DNA of 64,000 nucleotides from Plasmopara viticola. Taxonomy: Eukaryota; Oomycota; Peronosporomycetes; Peronosporales; Peronosporaceae. Position numbers and translations under genes: made by a program. The notes beneath the pieces were generated by a model that was not told the DNA's origin, searched no databases, and worked only from the letters and a program-made list of their open reading frames with translations. Positions 19,550 to 32,128 of this stretch are shown here, in pieces (position 1 is the stretch's first letter; the number at the start of each line of letters is the position of its first letter). The stretch lies in the NCBI GenBank assembly GCA_001695595.3, contig MBPM02000045.1, positions 186,001 to 250,000 of the forward strand, in the 5' to 3' direction.

Positions 19550-20560
19550 CAAGTTGCGGAGGTACATTTGCTACCTTCAGATTTCCATCCGGCTCATAAT
19601 CATTATATAGACATGTTGCGGTCATGTGCTGTTAAAAAGGTTGGAAGTGTTTAATAGATTAAATGTTTTGTCGCGGGCCATCATCGATTATCTCGAGTCA
19701 AGTACGATTCAATAAATATAAATAACGCAAATCTTTTATATAAAATAGAGCTTTAAAACTACGATATAAAATGAGTGCGTACTAACTGCGGTACTGTGTG
19801 TGAGCTGCTGACCGATCAGATGGTCAATATCCAGAGCATCAGATAATGGCATCCTTCTGCGGTTTCAAACTGAGGACCCGAGATTCATAGAAGTGTATAT
19901 GCTGTATCGTAAGTCGAATCAGCAATTACTACGTCGAATACAGCAGATACTTTGATCACATTATGGCGTCCGTCAGAACTGGTAAACGCGTCTTGCAGGT
20001 ATCATGAACTCACACGGTCTTCATCACGACAAAGAAGTGCCAATGTGTACCGCACTTGTAACCTCATGTATCAGCTCTCAGAAGTGTAAGGCTTTGTAAC
20101 CGCAGTCATCTCTAATTTTCCAATAAAGCAATGTTCGAGCTCTTAGCTGTCGGGTTTACGCTGCTGACATACCCTATGATTATATCAGGGAATTTGCCGA
20201 TGGACGATTTACATATCGAGAAGTAAATGTAGAAGGTGCGGCGAAAGTCCATGCAAACTAATGCCGCGTGCTGAGCAGTGTGCATATTAGAACCAATTGT
20301 TCACATGCTGTGAGCAAACCGAACAGCGATGGTCCCAACGCGGCTACCGACAGAACATTTAATTGTTGGGGTGCAATACACCGAGCAGCGTATCATCAAT
20401 GTTGCTAGCTCACAATGATCGCTTTGACCGAGATACGAATGAAGCTACTATATTAAGAGTCGTTCTTAGCGCTTCCATCGTTACTGGCTTGAAGTTATTT
20501 TAACTATGCTAAACATTGCTGTCTATCATATCCTATCCTCGAATCCAAGAAAATTTCTAA
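19550..20560 (+). pseudogene. Extra effector 5' flank and S remnant inside the B1 gypsy element
   Basis: This block is homologous to the effector upstream region and the S remnant of unit A (compare 11,690-12,540): TTGCGGAGGTACATTTGC at about 19,552, the GAGCTGCTGACCGATCAGATGG stretch near 19,802, and PIEDLHIER-like coding near 20,200. It is more decayed than the main S copies. With the block that follows, it sits inside the RT part of the B1 gypsy remnant. Confidence 0.55.
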
Positions 20561-20569
20561 GGCGCAAGT

Positions 20570-21953
20570 ACAATGCGTACGGCATCCAGTGCCGGAAACG
20601 AGCCTTCGCTTTTTCGAACCGCTAAATGATTGCGTTAGTCCACATAGGAAATTTCTGCGGAGCTATCAAGCTGGCCCCTTGAGCTGCACTAGCTCATGCT
20701 GAGCATAAGTCAAGGTCGCAGCCAAAGTGCTATAGGCATGATGGTATCCATCGTTGCTTTTCACTCGATCACAGCAACTACACTGATAACGCACAAACTT
20801 ATAGTCTGCTTGTTATACTCAGATTAATCAGACTGAATTCCAGTATGGCTGCTCCTCGTGCACTTAAAACTCATCAAGGATGTTGATCATGTTCTCTGTC
20901 TCACCAGACTCGAGTGTTCAACTGGAGAGCAGTCACGTAGTGCGTGAGATTCGCAATGAGAGCAGTGGCGATCGAAACATCTTTACGAAGCTGGTTCATT
21001 GACTCTCATAATGATCAGGCAAAAAAGATGAAACGTGTGCTCGAAGGCTCACAGCACAATATGTGTGCTGAAATGCCACATTTGTAGGCTAACAAGGTAT
21101 ATTTGGTTAAATTACATGGTTCCCAAATCTACGGTTTCAACTTGTTCTCAAATAATAATTTTTCCAGCTCTTAGATGCAGAAAATTATCGAAAGTTGGAA
21201 GGAAAGCTTCAAATTTTTCTATACAACAACCATTTAACTGCTTAATGTCGGCCAAAAAACATCAAACCAAAAAGACGCTTCTTTTTCAAGTAAATATAAT
21301 AGTCTCTGTGCATTTTACGGCGTTAAGATTGTGAAGTAGCAATTGCTTAAATGCGTTAGTAAATTGCGAGATCAAATCTGTCTGAAGATCACGTTCGTTA
21401 AAATTAAAAATCGTTGCTGCCTTTATGGAAGCTATACTGCGTTAAGCAGGTACCAGCCGCACTGTCCTGCTAAGGCTGGACTATGCTCATAGTGCCACAA
21501 TTTTCGATGACCCAATGATAAAACTGAGCCTTTATGGGCCCCCAAAAGCTCGCCTGTTTGTGAAGTAGCAATTGCTTGAATGCGTTAGTAAATTGCGAGA
21601 TCAAATCTGTCTGAAGATCACGTTCGTTAAAATTAAAAATCGTTGCTGCCTTTATGGAAGCTATACTGCCTTAAGCAGGTACCAGCCGCACTATCCTGCT
21701 AAGGCGGGACTATGCTCATAGTGCCACAATTTTCGATGACCCAATGATAAAATTGAGCCTTTATGGGCCCCCAAAAGCTCGCCTGTTTTAGCCGCTTTTG
21801 CAAAAAGGCTGGCGCGTAAACCGCAAATTTGACTTTCATCAGATGTCACAGCTCCTCGCATCCTCGTCCATTGTGTGGAATTTCCATTTTGTTGAGGGGA
21901 CGTCTACTCGCAACAAAAAGTAGTCGCCAATTTTTGGGGCTCTATAGCTGAAC
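20570..21953 (-). mobile_element. Inverted gypsy integrase fragment inside B1
   Basis: Relative to unit A this is the reverse of roughly 5,980-6,960. Near 20,995-21,070, read on the plus strand, DQAKKMKRVLEGS followed by NMCAEM corresponds to the DGQTERVNRVLED block. Near 21,840 the minus strand reads the EDARSCDI zinc-region piece. B2 holds the same block in the opposite orientation (48,674-50,171). B1 looks ancestral because the S sequence runs through its left breakpoint unbroken, as it does in unit A. Confidence 0.6.
21331..21788 (+). repeat. Near-identical 229 bp tandem duplication (B1 only)
   Basis: GTGAAGTAGCAATTGCTT starts at 21,331 and again at 21,560. The two copies differ at only a few bases over 229 bp. 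B2 has a single copy, so the duplication arose in B1 after the B copies separated. Confidence 0.92.
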
Positions 21954-21954
21954 G

Positions 21955-23640
21955 GAAATGGCGATGAGATGCTGTTTATAATGAGCTGATCAGTGCAACG
22001 GTACCTAATTGAACCCTTTTTCAAAAAAGGCGCGTCCTACTAGCATGTTCAGAAGCACATTGCAATTGTTACTATCAAACTCGAATGAGAGACTCTTTAC
22101 AGTGGTAAGTACGCTTAGCGGCGTGCTTGGATGTTGCGAAGCTAATAAATGCCCCTGCGACGCTTGATCATCTTGTGACACAGCTGTATCACAGCCTCTC
22201 CTTCGAATACGATTTTCTCATGCATAGCCGTTCTTGCGCAAATCAGTCGGCTTCGTGAGTGCAACAAGGCATGTTTTAAAAAATTACGAGGAACAGTAAA
22301 CCTTTTACCGACAACCACAATCCGTAATACGGCAGTGGAGATTATTGCATTCGGCTGCTTTTGAATAAGATTTTGGGTACGGAGGAAGTAATTTTTTCTG
22401 GTCTTGGCCAGCGCTACATTTTTTAAAAACTGAAGAAATTGGCTAGAATACTGTTTAATATGCGGGTCACTTAGATGCTTTTCGGACCTACTATAATAAA
22501 TATTAAGCGGTGTTGGAAATGCTAGTATTAGTCTACTCTTAAAAGCATTTTAAAGCCTTTAGCAAGCACTAGTCTTGGCTTTGCCCAGCTATACAAAGCG
22601 TCTTTTGCGACGGTTCTAACTACACTATCGGTTGCGCGTCACTAAACTCAATGAGGATAGCCGTAAGCGAACTATTATGATTAGGTCTTGGCAACTTGAA
22701 GCTGCCAAATAGAAGTATCTCGCTCTTGAGAATTTGCTTGACATGATTTAAGCGATTCAATTTTTTTTAGTGCACCTTTTTGCTTTGAGCCTTTTGTAGT
22801 CTATTAAATCCACGCATTTCTGGAGACGGCGGTAAGTCGATCCCATCTTGCTATAAAAATCGACAAGATCGGTGTATTGTTTGAAAATTCAGGTCTGAAA
22901 ATGCAGTATGCTTGCCGATACGCTTTTGCGCAGCTCAGACTATGAGTTGGTCCAAATCACCAGGTAAAAACCTTTATGGACGTGCGATTTCGAAAATTAC
23001 ATAAAAGATGCCAGTGTAAAGCCTTTTATGCAATTATTCATCGCAGGCGAAGGTGCCGAAGTCTATAGTTAAATTCTCGACAGCGACAATGTTTACATCG
23101 CGATTAACAAACAGAGGGTCTGGTTTACAATACGTTGAAACAATTTTTTGAAACAAGCCGTTGTTTTATTTTTGAAGACTTGAAGTAAGATATACACTTG
23201 GAGATACATGTTGCTTTGATCAGCGGTCCTTTCGATCGCGAGCTGACGCTTTGTTAGGTTCCCACAACATAATGGAGGTTCCCCATAGTGGACAAGAATG
23301 TGAGAACCTGTTTCACCTGCCAGAAGGTAAAATTTACGACTTACGCATTAACTTCTTTACAAGATAAGCTAGTACAGGCGGACTCTCGGAAGTCCAAAAA
23401 GGCCCGATTTTATCGTTGGCTTGGCGAAATTTGTGGCAGTGCCGACTCAGTAGGATAGTTTTGCTGGCACCTGTTCAACGTTTACGAACATGGTCATCCA
23501 GACCGATGTGGTCTCGCGGTCTACCGACGCATTTACGCAGAGGATGCTTTCCCACTTCTACATCCAAATGTCTACAGGCAGATATCCAGACGAAATTGTC
23601 GGCCGTGTGCTTAAAGACTCACTTAACAATATGTGTGCTG
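21955..23640 (+). mobile_element. Decayed Ty3/gypsy RT-RNaseH-integrase remnant, second half (B1)
   Basis: Collinear with unit A 4,550-6,600. RNase H remains lie at about 22,590-22,950, and the integrase zinc region at about 23,285-23,430 (VDKNVRTCFTCQKVKF-type). A DRCGLAVYRRIYAED piece near 23,500 and a VLKDSLNNMCA piece near 23,608 match the core end. Numerous stops and frameshifts are present. B2 (50,172-51,700) is the closest relative and keeps a 120-codon integrase frame. Confidence 0.65.
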
Positions 23641-23649
23641 TGATGTCAC

Positions 23650-25515
23650 ATTTGTAGGCTGATAAGCTAGATTCAGTTAATTTTGCGTGGTCCACATATT
23701 TACGGTAATAGCATTCTTTGTTATAAATACTCTTAAGTTTTGCCAGTTCTTGGAAGCACAATCTTTTTAAAATTAGTGAAGGGAAGCTCAAAAACCTTTT
23801 CCACCAGCGTTTTTAAATTAAGGCCAGTTTCTTTACGAAAGCAACTATCTGACTCTGTTGAAAGTTGGCAGAAAATAAGCATTAAGCCAAAAGCAGTTTC
23901 GTCCGCTTGTAATAAATAAGCACAGTCATCAGATAAACATGAAAGGGGATATTGTATACTCATAATAGAAGCTAAACCGAACCTTTGGAATGGTAATTTG
24001 GGAGTATACGAACAAGACAAGACGCCATTCCATTATACCCTTCACAGTCCTCATCTGCTCTCTTTACGAAGAAGAAGAAGGCCAGGACAGGCGTGGCTTC
24101 CTATGGTGCTTTCGGATTGCCAAGGCTAAGACAGAAATATGCTCGCGCATGATTGGACAATCTGAATTGTAGACAATAAAGGCTTAGCATACATGTCCGA
24201 CCCTTCCAATAAGATGCAATTGCAATCAGTGTTCTCTTTAAACTTATCTAAGCTATATCATAACTCAAGCCAGGTTATCAAAATGAGGTCCTTTGCGCGA
24301 ACAGCCGTGGGACGCCAAGCCATCAGCTGGGTCATAAATTTGTTTCTGAGCTCGGGAAATCTTCGTGTCGAGGGGCTCGAGTCGAACAAGTTCTCGCGGA
24401 TAGATGCGAATGGCTTTAGAATCGGTTTTAAAACACCTCGTGATCTCAAAGCTGGGACATCCAGTGCCTGCATTGGCTATACCAGCTCAAAGATTCGCCG
24501 GTATAATCTACCAGCTTTTGGGGTGCATCCGGCAGATGTCGATCGCGAGCAACATCATAGCGAAGAATACGCAGTGCACCACACGTCGTCGTTCTCCTCT
24601 CGTCGTTAAAAAGAGTAATCGTCACTTCAACGCGAAGCGTATTATCGCGCGACGTGGGCGCCAAGATCCAATCCATTCTTATGAATTGGATCTTGGCGCC
24701 CACGTCGCGCGATAAACGGGTATACGGCCTCACTTCAGCATAATTACCTTAACATTAGGTAAGATTTTATTTATGTCGATCAGTATCCGCGAAGCTTTAC
24801 GCCACCAAAACGTTTATTCTAGACTCATCTCGTGAATCCAAAAGACCGCTACTGGAACTCCCGCGATTAGCAGTGCTTACAAAAACATGGTGTTGCAAAG
24901 TATAGGCTTAAGATTCCAAGTCTACAGGCAGTCAGCGACGAGTTTTAGCTAATCAAACTATTGCTAACGTAATTTCGCCACTCGTCTATCTTCTCATATA
25001 AGGTGTCGCAAGAAAGCGTAGAAAGTATAGCTCAGTTATTTAATACTCAACCTTTGAGAATTTTTCGTCATTCTCAGACAATTTATACGGCACAAGTGCA
25101 GTGAAAACAACTTGAAATGAGCCTTCACTCTTTTAAGCCGCTAGATGTATGCGTTAGATTGGATAAAAATAAGCTGGCCCATTGAGCTGCGTGTACCTCA
25201 CTCTGAGCATGAGTCGAAGCCGCGGCCTCAACACTACAGACATCCATGGTAGCCAACATAGCTTTCTAAGTGGTCTCAGCCACTTCGTTGGCTACGACCT
25301 TGTAGTGTGCCCATTAATTCAAATTTAAGCAAACTTCATCTTTTTGTGACTGCCCCTCGTACTTTAAATCTCATCTAGGATATGATGAGCGCTGATTCAC
25401 CAGACACAAGCGTTCGATCAGAGAACATCCGTGTATTTGCAGTGAAAGCAGCGACGTTCGAGAAATCTTTCCGAAGCTGATTCATTGACTCTCATGAATT
25501 TTGTAGAGGGGTATA
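23650..25515 (+). mobile_element. B1-only inverted retroelement segment
   Basis: This stretch is missing from B2, which jumps from about 51,740 directly to the sequence equivalent to 25,520. Part of it is the reverse of unit A: the plus strand 24,193-24,609 encodes LESNKFSRIDANGF then TPRDLKAG, the counterpart of the minus-strand DSPRDLEAR piece at 7,560-7,880. The minus strand 23,733-23,880 encodes CFRKETGLNLKTLVEKV, matching the C-terminal piece near 63,150. The 138-codon plus-strand frame is the longest here but looks like a retroelement fragment, not a gene. It contains the palindrome at 24,642. Confidence 0.5.
24642..24715. repeat. Perfect 31 bp inverted repeat with 12 nt spacer
   Basis: Arms 24,642-24,672 and 24,685-24,715 are exact reverse complements; the spacer is CCATTCTTATGA. 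The left arm has a diverged single counterpart in unit A (reverse of about 7,500-7,535, containing TCGCGCGACACAGTCGCCAAG), so the right arm is probably a fold-back copy of it. Not found in B2, where the whole region is missing. Confidence 0.95.
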
Positions 25516-25519
25516 ACCG

Positions 25520-27330
25520 CATCTCCTAACAAGGTGATACTAGCTCATCGGTGGAAGTACCTCGACTTTACAACTCTCTCTTCACGAAAGCGGCTTTGGC
25601 CAGTCAGCTGTAATAATACAGAAAGTTAGGAATTTACTCATGTCTGTATCTTGGCTTCTAGCCATTCTATCGTGCGTGTCTGAAGAAAATCGTCAGATTG
25701 TAGATGCATCGTGGGATGGCTATCTAACAGCAAGCCGCTCGACTATTTCTTTCAGATCTTAAACATATATAATAAACAGTTTATGGGTCAAAAAAATCGT
25801 ACCAATCAGTTTGAGATTAAATAAAAACAATATTTCAGCGGTAATGGTTCGCGAAGATTAGCTAGCCCAATCACGAAGAAATATATCAAAGTCATAAAGC
25901 ACAGTGCGCTCCAGATCGATTTAGTAAAGCTACGCACATGTCGTCTCACGCGTACGCGCCACGAGGTACGAGGTCAAATGTACGACCCGAGCTAGCTGAC
26001 CGACTGGCAACGCCATATTGCATCGTCAAAAGCGTTCTGTTTTCTAGGCTTGTAATGAAGGTCAAGATCTTTTACGGACATCATGTCGAGCTCAGACTGA
26101 GCATTCAATAAAGGTAAAGTTTAGGCTTGTCTAACCTTCAACCGTACCGACAACCTCTCCTAAGGTATATAGCCATGTACTAGCGTCATTTACCAAAATA
26201 TGTTCTTTCGACCCTCTTTGTTGGAGAAAAGCCGGTCCTAGCTGCTCGATAAACGCCATGTGTAATTAATTCTACGTTGAACAAATCAATGGGATCGAAA
26301 TATCACTCTTTCTTGTGTTCGCATTGTCATAATCAAAAATCGATGCATCGACGTCTTACCCGTACATTTCGAAATAGGAAGAGTGTCCAAGACTTAAGCG
26401 TAAAAACAACCACTCAATTCGTTGCATTTCGTATTTGCGTATCGATTGATGAACGATAGTTGGTTCATTTGATGCAATTTGTCTTAGCATATAGCTGGAT
26501 GAACGATAACTTGAACTCAAGAAACTAATTTGTTTTTTTTGCAAACGGTGTATCTTGGAGCGAGAAAAGCAAGAGAAGCTCATCTTATTTGCTCTTTACA
26601 ATTTATGAGCGGGAAATTTACCTATAAAGCAGTACCAATAGAACACTAGCAACACCACGTTATCGATCAAAAGTCGATCGAAATATTAGAATGCTTAATC
26701 ACTCGTACGACTCCTGTCACTGCAATTGCTGTACAAGTTTTAAGCAGATACATTAACAGCTAGACATTAGAGAATTATGCTAATGTTGAAGTTCTTTTCA
26801 GATACACGCACATTTTAAGTTTTGAAAGGTGTATTTGTATGCAACAAAAATTAAGCAAGAATATGAGGCAGCGCATTCTACAATACAGATTACACTGATC
26901 GTCCGGATCTGTCAAAATTATGACAGGACAGTTTAACAACATAACGCATATCACATTTATCTCAAAAGGAAGATGCAAAAGGTGTGACAATTGATTAATG
27001 CAAGTCATAATTTGTGGCTGCAAGTATGTAGGTAGAAGATTGACTTAAATAAAATTAAAGTTTAATTTTGAGTGAAGTGAAAAAAAGTTATTGATCAACG
27101 TATAGAGCGCATCAACATTTTGCAGGTAGCTTTGGTGGGAAGTGGTGCTACGCAAAGTCGGGCAAAAAGAATGTGGTCTTGAGAAACATCAAGGCCGCAA
27201 TTAAAAAAGCCGGTTACACAGGTAGAAGAGCGAGATGCCCGGACGGGATCTGTTATTTAGGCTAGTAGTACAGCACAGTCAATGTGACTCAGAGATAATA
27301 CTTTGATTGTGAATGTGCACATTATTGCCC
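25520..27330 (-). mobile_element. Decayed gypsy pol remnant, minus strand (B1)
   Basis: Homologous, in the same orientation, to A1 8,100-9,640. The minus strand near 26,000-26,110 reads SKLDMMSVKDLDLHYKPRKQ then NAFDDAIWRC, the RNase H end. Upstream pieces near 27,120-27,260 match the 9,440-9,600 region of A1. No open frame is conserved between B1 and B2 beyond short pieces. Confidence 0.5.
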
Positions 27331-27339
27331 GTGACAATA

Positions 27340-28960
27340 CATGCCTCTATAAAGCGTTTCTTGTTGTGAAGTAATGTCCTCATACTACTGTCCAGCAATG
27401 AGCATTGGCTGTGCGAGCCGTATTGGCATTTATGTTGATATCAGCAGCACCGTCTCCCGTTTGTCCACAACTATCGCATCGTCTCTTCAGCCAATCGTAG
27501 GTCATTAATATAGCTTTATAGAGCCGTCTGCTCCACAGCATTTGCGGTCTGAGGTTCACCTAAAAATCTAAAGTTAAAGCATTGTTTTTGTAGTAAGGGT
27601 ATCATTCGTCCAGAACGCTACATGTCAAACAAGACTTCAGCATCCCTGTGTTACAATTCTGGTTAGCTACAAGTATAGAGATCAAGCTTGATGCTCTGGG
27701 TGTTGTCGATGATAGAGGACACTCTACTTGATCTCCTTAGTTGCTCATTCATACTAATCTGTAAATCTGCTTCTTAGAACAAAGTTTAATGTGATAATCG
27801 TTATAGCAGTTCTATGTACCGTTGACGCTTTCGCTCCAACATAGAACCCGTCGATCCCATTTGACGGCGTATATCTACACCGCAAAAATCATAACTTACA
27901 TCAGTAAAACGCAAAAAATGTACTCATATTTCAGCAAGTAAAAAGTACCAATAGCGATCGCCAGACTATAGGTCGATAATTTTAAGAAATTTTTCCCCAG
28001 CTATGTTTGCGAAGCTGGTAAATCAGCAACTTTCTTTGCCAATAATTGCTCAAATTGCATGTAGCGTAATCTACCCGATGCATTACGCGAGGACATAACC
28101 GACGCGATTGCAGTCTCTTCCTGTATATCTCAGGCACCTCTTATTTAATACATCTTCATGCAATGAATTAGGAATCCAAGGATGGACATTCAGTGATCTG
28201 AACGTCATCCCGTCTCCATCGCTTCCCTTGGCTGGCACGCTTCTAAATCCTGTTTATAATTTCCTCACAAACGCACCTTACAGGGGCCGTCCAGGACGTT
28301 GCCCACACTGGCGGTGATTAGCTCGTATTCGCTTCCTTCAATGATCCCGTCAAAGGTTGTAGCTTATGCTGCGCCGAAATTTCGCTCTTTCTCTGTAATA
28401 AAAGCTCGGCGTTGCCGTTTTGTTGGAATTAACAGCTGCCACACGCTCCTTTTTTCTGGCAAACTTATGCAATGCAGTCTTAGAAGGATTTGATGTCGTC
28501 TCATGCGGAGGAAACTAAACAAGGGTACGAATGCCAAGCTCAGACATTCATCATTAATTTTAAGCATCAGTAACTAGCAGACGCACCATAGCATTTCTAG
28601 ATAAATTTGTTTGTTGTAGCTCACGGCGAAGAGTTTTTTAGTTCAGCGAGCAATACTAGGATTTGCATCTTATATTCCGAACGATGATCGCGCGATAGTA
28701 CCTACTCTGCGTCGAACACGTTTATGAATTTCACGCTTTACCGACCGTCTGGTGAAAGTGGTGTGATAATACCGTATCACCGCTGTAATACGGTATACTG
28801 TATCAAGGAGGGGCTGGTTAGCAGTTTTCTAAGGAAAAACGCGTGTCTATCAAATTATATATATACGCCAAGCTATTCGCTCAAAAGATATGCGGTTAAA
28901 TTTCGCTCGTGTGTCGTCATCACTCGAGCTGCCTGGCTCGCGACGTCCGTAGTATACGAC
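27340..28960. other. B-specific region downstream of the dead effector, unidentified
   Basis: Present in B1 and B2 (about 53,570-55,420) but with no counterpart in unit A, where the effector follows the gypsy remnant after about 400 bp. The minus strand between 28,290 and 28,560 holds pieces such as TFDGIIEGSEYELITASVGN and KRQRRAFITEKERNFGAA, conserved in B2 near 54,730-54,860. They may be a retroelement or host gene fragment. No domain is recognised. Confidence 0.35.
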
Positions 28961-28966
28961 ATTCAG

Positions 28967-30562
28967 CTACTCCCGATATTGCTGAAGCCCTTCGGCAATG
29001 CTTATTGCACTCGAGAAACCTTCTTTTATTTCTCGATGCACTCGGTCAAGAAGCAATTCGGGAATCACGGTAGAATTTCTTTATAACTCGCGAAATAAAT
29101 TCACCTAGATCCGTGCGATGGCGTTCAAAAACATACCAATACCAGACATCCAACGCCGGGTGCGTAAAAAGCTTGTCGCCAGCGTCATGGAGTTGAAGAC
29201 GTTGAAAAACAGCATCCTCGTCAAGAGCATCCATTTGCCAATTTTCGAAGAGTGCCTTTCGCACCCTAAAGAGACGAGCAGTCATGTTTGGGTCTTTTGT
29301 CTTTAAGGCTATCATGCTCGCTAATTGTTCCATAGTCAATTGACTTAATAATGCTCTAAGTAATTTAGCATCTTCAGTATGATGTCGCGATTCAATCGTA
29401 AGCCATGTCTCTAACAGTGGACTCTCGACAATGCCCTCAGCTTTCATTTCTGCCACCTTGAACCCAAGAATGTTGAGCACATCACTCGCCGTCTTTTTTT
29501 TTCTCCTCCCAGCACCTAAAAAGCTTTTCCGATTGGTCTGAAGCAAAATTACGCGTTCTCTCATCTTTCTGCGCTGCCGTAATAACGGTAGCAAGGGCCT
29601 TCTCCTTTGAGTCACGCTCTTTCCACATGCCTTTCACCAAGTCGCTCAAAAAATGCTCGTAATAGGCAGTCTCTAACACCGTTTAATGAGAGAAAAACAG
29701 ATGTTGGTTGCTGCAGTATCATCAGCAATATGATCCATGAAAAAAGACAAGAGTGTTGGTTCTGGCCATCCCAAAAAACCTTTTGATACAATGTATCCAT
29801 CACCCTATTACCAATGCTTCCTTCGCGAAGATCAACATCCCTAGCTCCAAGCATTTCAGCCAAGCGAGCATAGCCAAATTTCTTCCACAGCAAACTATAC
29901 AATTTTTCGAAAATGATTTGGTCGTCTGATTTATCTTTTCGTGGAAGCTGACGAGCGAACGAAACATATGCCTCTAAGAGCGGGTTCTTGAATACGCTGC
30001 CCTCGGCGGTATCAAGTTTCAGGTCACGAAAGACATCAATATCTTTCTTGTTTGCTATCCAGTCTTTCAGCTGAAGGTTGTAATATTTTTTGGCTACGGC
30101 TTCTGTCTTCTGGGATGCCAGACCATCAAGTGCAAACGTAGCCAGCTCATAGTCATGAAAGTGTTTCTTCAGCTCGTAAAACAAGGCCAATTACGTCGTT
30201 GGAGATTCTTTGTAGGCGTCAAGGATACCTCTGGCCCACCTTCGATACTGCTTCCTTGCGAATAGATTTTTCTTCACCGAGTCCACGTGAAAATTCTTGA
30301 AAAAGTAATTGATCGCTTTCTCTTTGTCAGGAGAGAGCCTCTAACGCAGACTTGGCGCCAACTTCTCCAATTCCCATACAACCTTTGCGCCAAAAGTATC
30401 CAACATTCTTTCCTCATAGCTGTCAGCTCGAGTATCCGCTGCTGACAAGCTCCTCATGTGACTGTGGACCTGGGCATCCATCGCCATTATGGCCTTCGTA
30501 CTTGCCACGAGTGTGGAAGCCGATAGCAAGATGAATTGGCGCAGAATTTTAGGCTTGAGCAT
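28967..30562 (-). pseudogene. RxLR/WY effector pseudogene (B1)
   Basis: Homologous to the intact A1 and A2 effectors along the whole length, including signal peptide, RSLS and YEER motifs and LWY modules. It is broken by an in-frame TAG at about 30,343 (after APSLR) and a TAA at about 30,191. A frameshift falls near 29,755 at a run of A, followed by a stop near 29,683. Further frameshifts lie near 29,508 at a run of T and near the C-terminus, where the final codons continue in another frame to about 28,967. Upstream frame extends to 30,631. It cannot make the full protein; a 72-codon secreted N-terminal fragment (preferred start at 30,562) is the most it could encode. Confidence 0.88.
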
Positions 30563-30989
30563 CGCTTTGGAAGGATTTTTTAAAAATGACAAGTCGCGGA
30601 AGAGCGACATGTTACCATTAGATGATTTCACAGCCCTTCTTGTTGCTTAATGAGTTCAAGTGTTTTTGCGGACCAGTTCTCGTTCTCTTGATAAATTAAA
30701 GTTAAGTACGATTGATTAAGTAGCGCAATCTAATGCGGGATGACAGCATTGAGAAGCAACATGAATATTATATTTAGATTTAAGCTCCGATAAAGGATGA
30801 GAACGTACTATCAGAAGTACTGTATTGTATTTAACTGACCGGTCAGATGTTCTGTATCCATAGCATCAGATCGAGGCAGCCTTCTGCAATCTAATACAGC
30901 GAATGCTTTCCTCAGATTCATGTTGATCATTGAATCACACGGTCTTGATTTCAACAGAGCAGTGCCAATGTGTACATCATTTGTAACCC

Positions 30990-31420
30990 CGAGTATCAGT
31001 ACTCGGATGTGGAAGTGTTTGTGACCGCACAGTCGTCAGCCTTCTCCTCTAATCTCACTGATTTTTCAATCAAGCAATGGTGAAGCTCACATATCTGCGA
31101 AGCTGTCGGGCTTACGCTGCGGACAAACTCTTAGATTACACGAATTAATTGAAAACAAAGTGCTTACTCATAGAGGATTTACATACCGAGAGATGAATGC
31201 AGAAGATGCGCAACAATCACTGCGTGTTGATTCCGCCAAGGTAATTACGAGAGCGAATCAAGTGGCGAGCTTCTCAGCGTGCTGAGCATTGTGCGTTCAA
31301 ACACCCAATATGTACATGTTTGAGATAGCGGGCAACGATGGCGCGGTTCGGCTGCTGATGAAAAAAAAGAAGCTAATGTGCGTTTCACCGTGCAGTGTAC
31401 CATTAATGTTTCGATCTCAC
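30990..31420 (+). pseudogene. Decayed coding remnant (S) at the B1/A2 junction
   Basis: Same protein pieces as at 12,050-12,440: VFVTAQSSAFSSNLTD near 31,015 and an ARANQVASFSAC-type stretch near 31,250. The region continues straight into unit A2 without a T spacer. Multiple frameshifts. Confidence 0.5.
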
Positions 31421-31429
31421 AATGATCGC

Positions 31430-32128
31430 GTAGACATTGATAGTTTATATTAGCGCTTTCATCGCATCGGGTGTAAATAGATAAATGTTTATGTAAATGA
31501 GACAACGACTCTGGAATCAGTCTAGAATTGCAGTTCAAATACAAACATTTTATTGAATAATTAATTTTAACCAAAGCATAATGCAAGATTCGATCTTTAA
31601 TGAGTTCGCACTTTTGCGAAAACCCTTTTATAAATACTTTAACGTTTTCGTAGAAATTTGTGACAAGACTTGGACAACCTTTTGTTCCTTACGACATACA
31701 ACCATACGTCCTCCTTTTTTGATAGGCTAAGACGCCCGATCTCACTTCATGGTGCACCACCAGCATCAAGGCCATATCGTGAGATGTTCTGCCCGACTAC
31801 AGCTACCATATAGTGTGGCTTTACTTCAGTGACATACGTGAGGTCGATTAAGTTTGATACCAAAACGATCAGTAGGTAAAAAAAAAACAATCAATTCATA
31901 AGCGACAAAAAATAATTGTGAGTTAAAAACATCAATTACCGCGAGTGCTGGCTAGTAACGTATTCAAACAATCGATAGACATCGATCTTCTTATGCGCCT
32001 AAGAGTTTTTCTTGTCTCTGACTGTCCCAAAATACCAAAAATGCGATTTCCCAGCCATCATTTAAATTTGATTACCGAGATTGAGGCGTTACCTTTTTTT
32101 CAGTTACAAAAAGAGAACAAGAGCTCGT
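31430..32128. other. A2 left flank, no gene seen
   Basis: Collinear with A3 58,260-58,860. It is the intact target of the A1 permuted insertion: the sequence around 31,665-31,720 shows the ACAACC-to-TAGGCTAAGACGCCC region uninterrupted. No coding or RNA signal. Confidence 0.4.

Noticed and set aside
24193..24609. 138-codon plus-strand frame that looked like a novel gene
   Set aside because: Its central part (LESNKFSRIDANGF, TPRDLKAG) is the reversed counterpart of decayed retroelement sequence at 7,560-7,880 in unit A and 37,460-37,690 in A2, so it is a transposon fragment.
28290..28560. B-specific minus-strand frames as a real gene
   Set aside because: Pieces are conserved between B1 and B2, but the frame is broken in both and no domain could be named.
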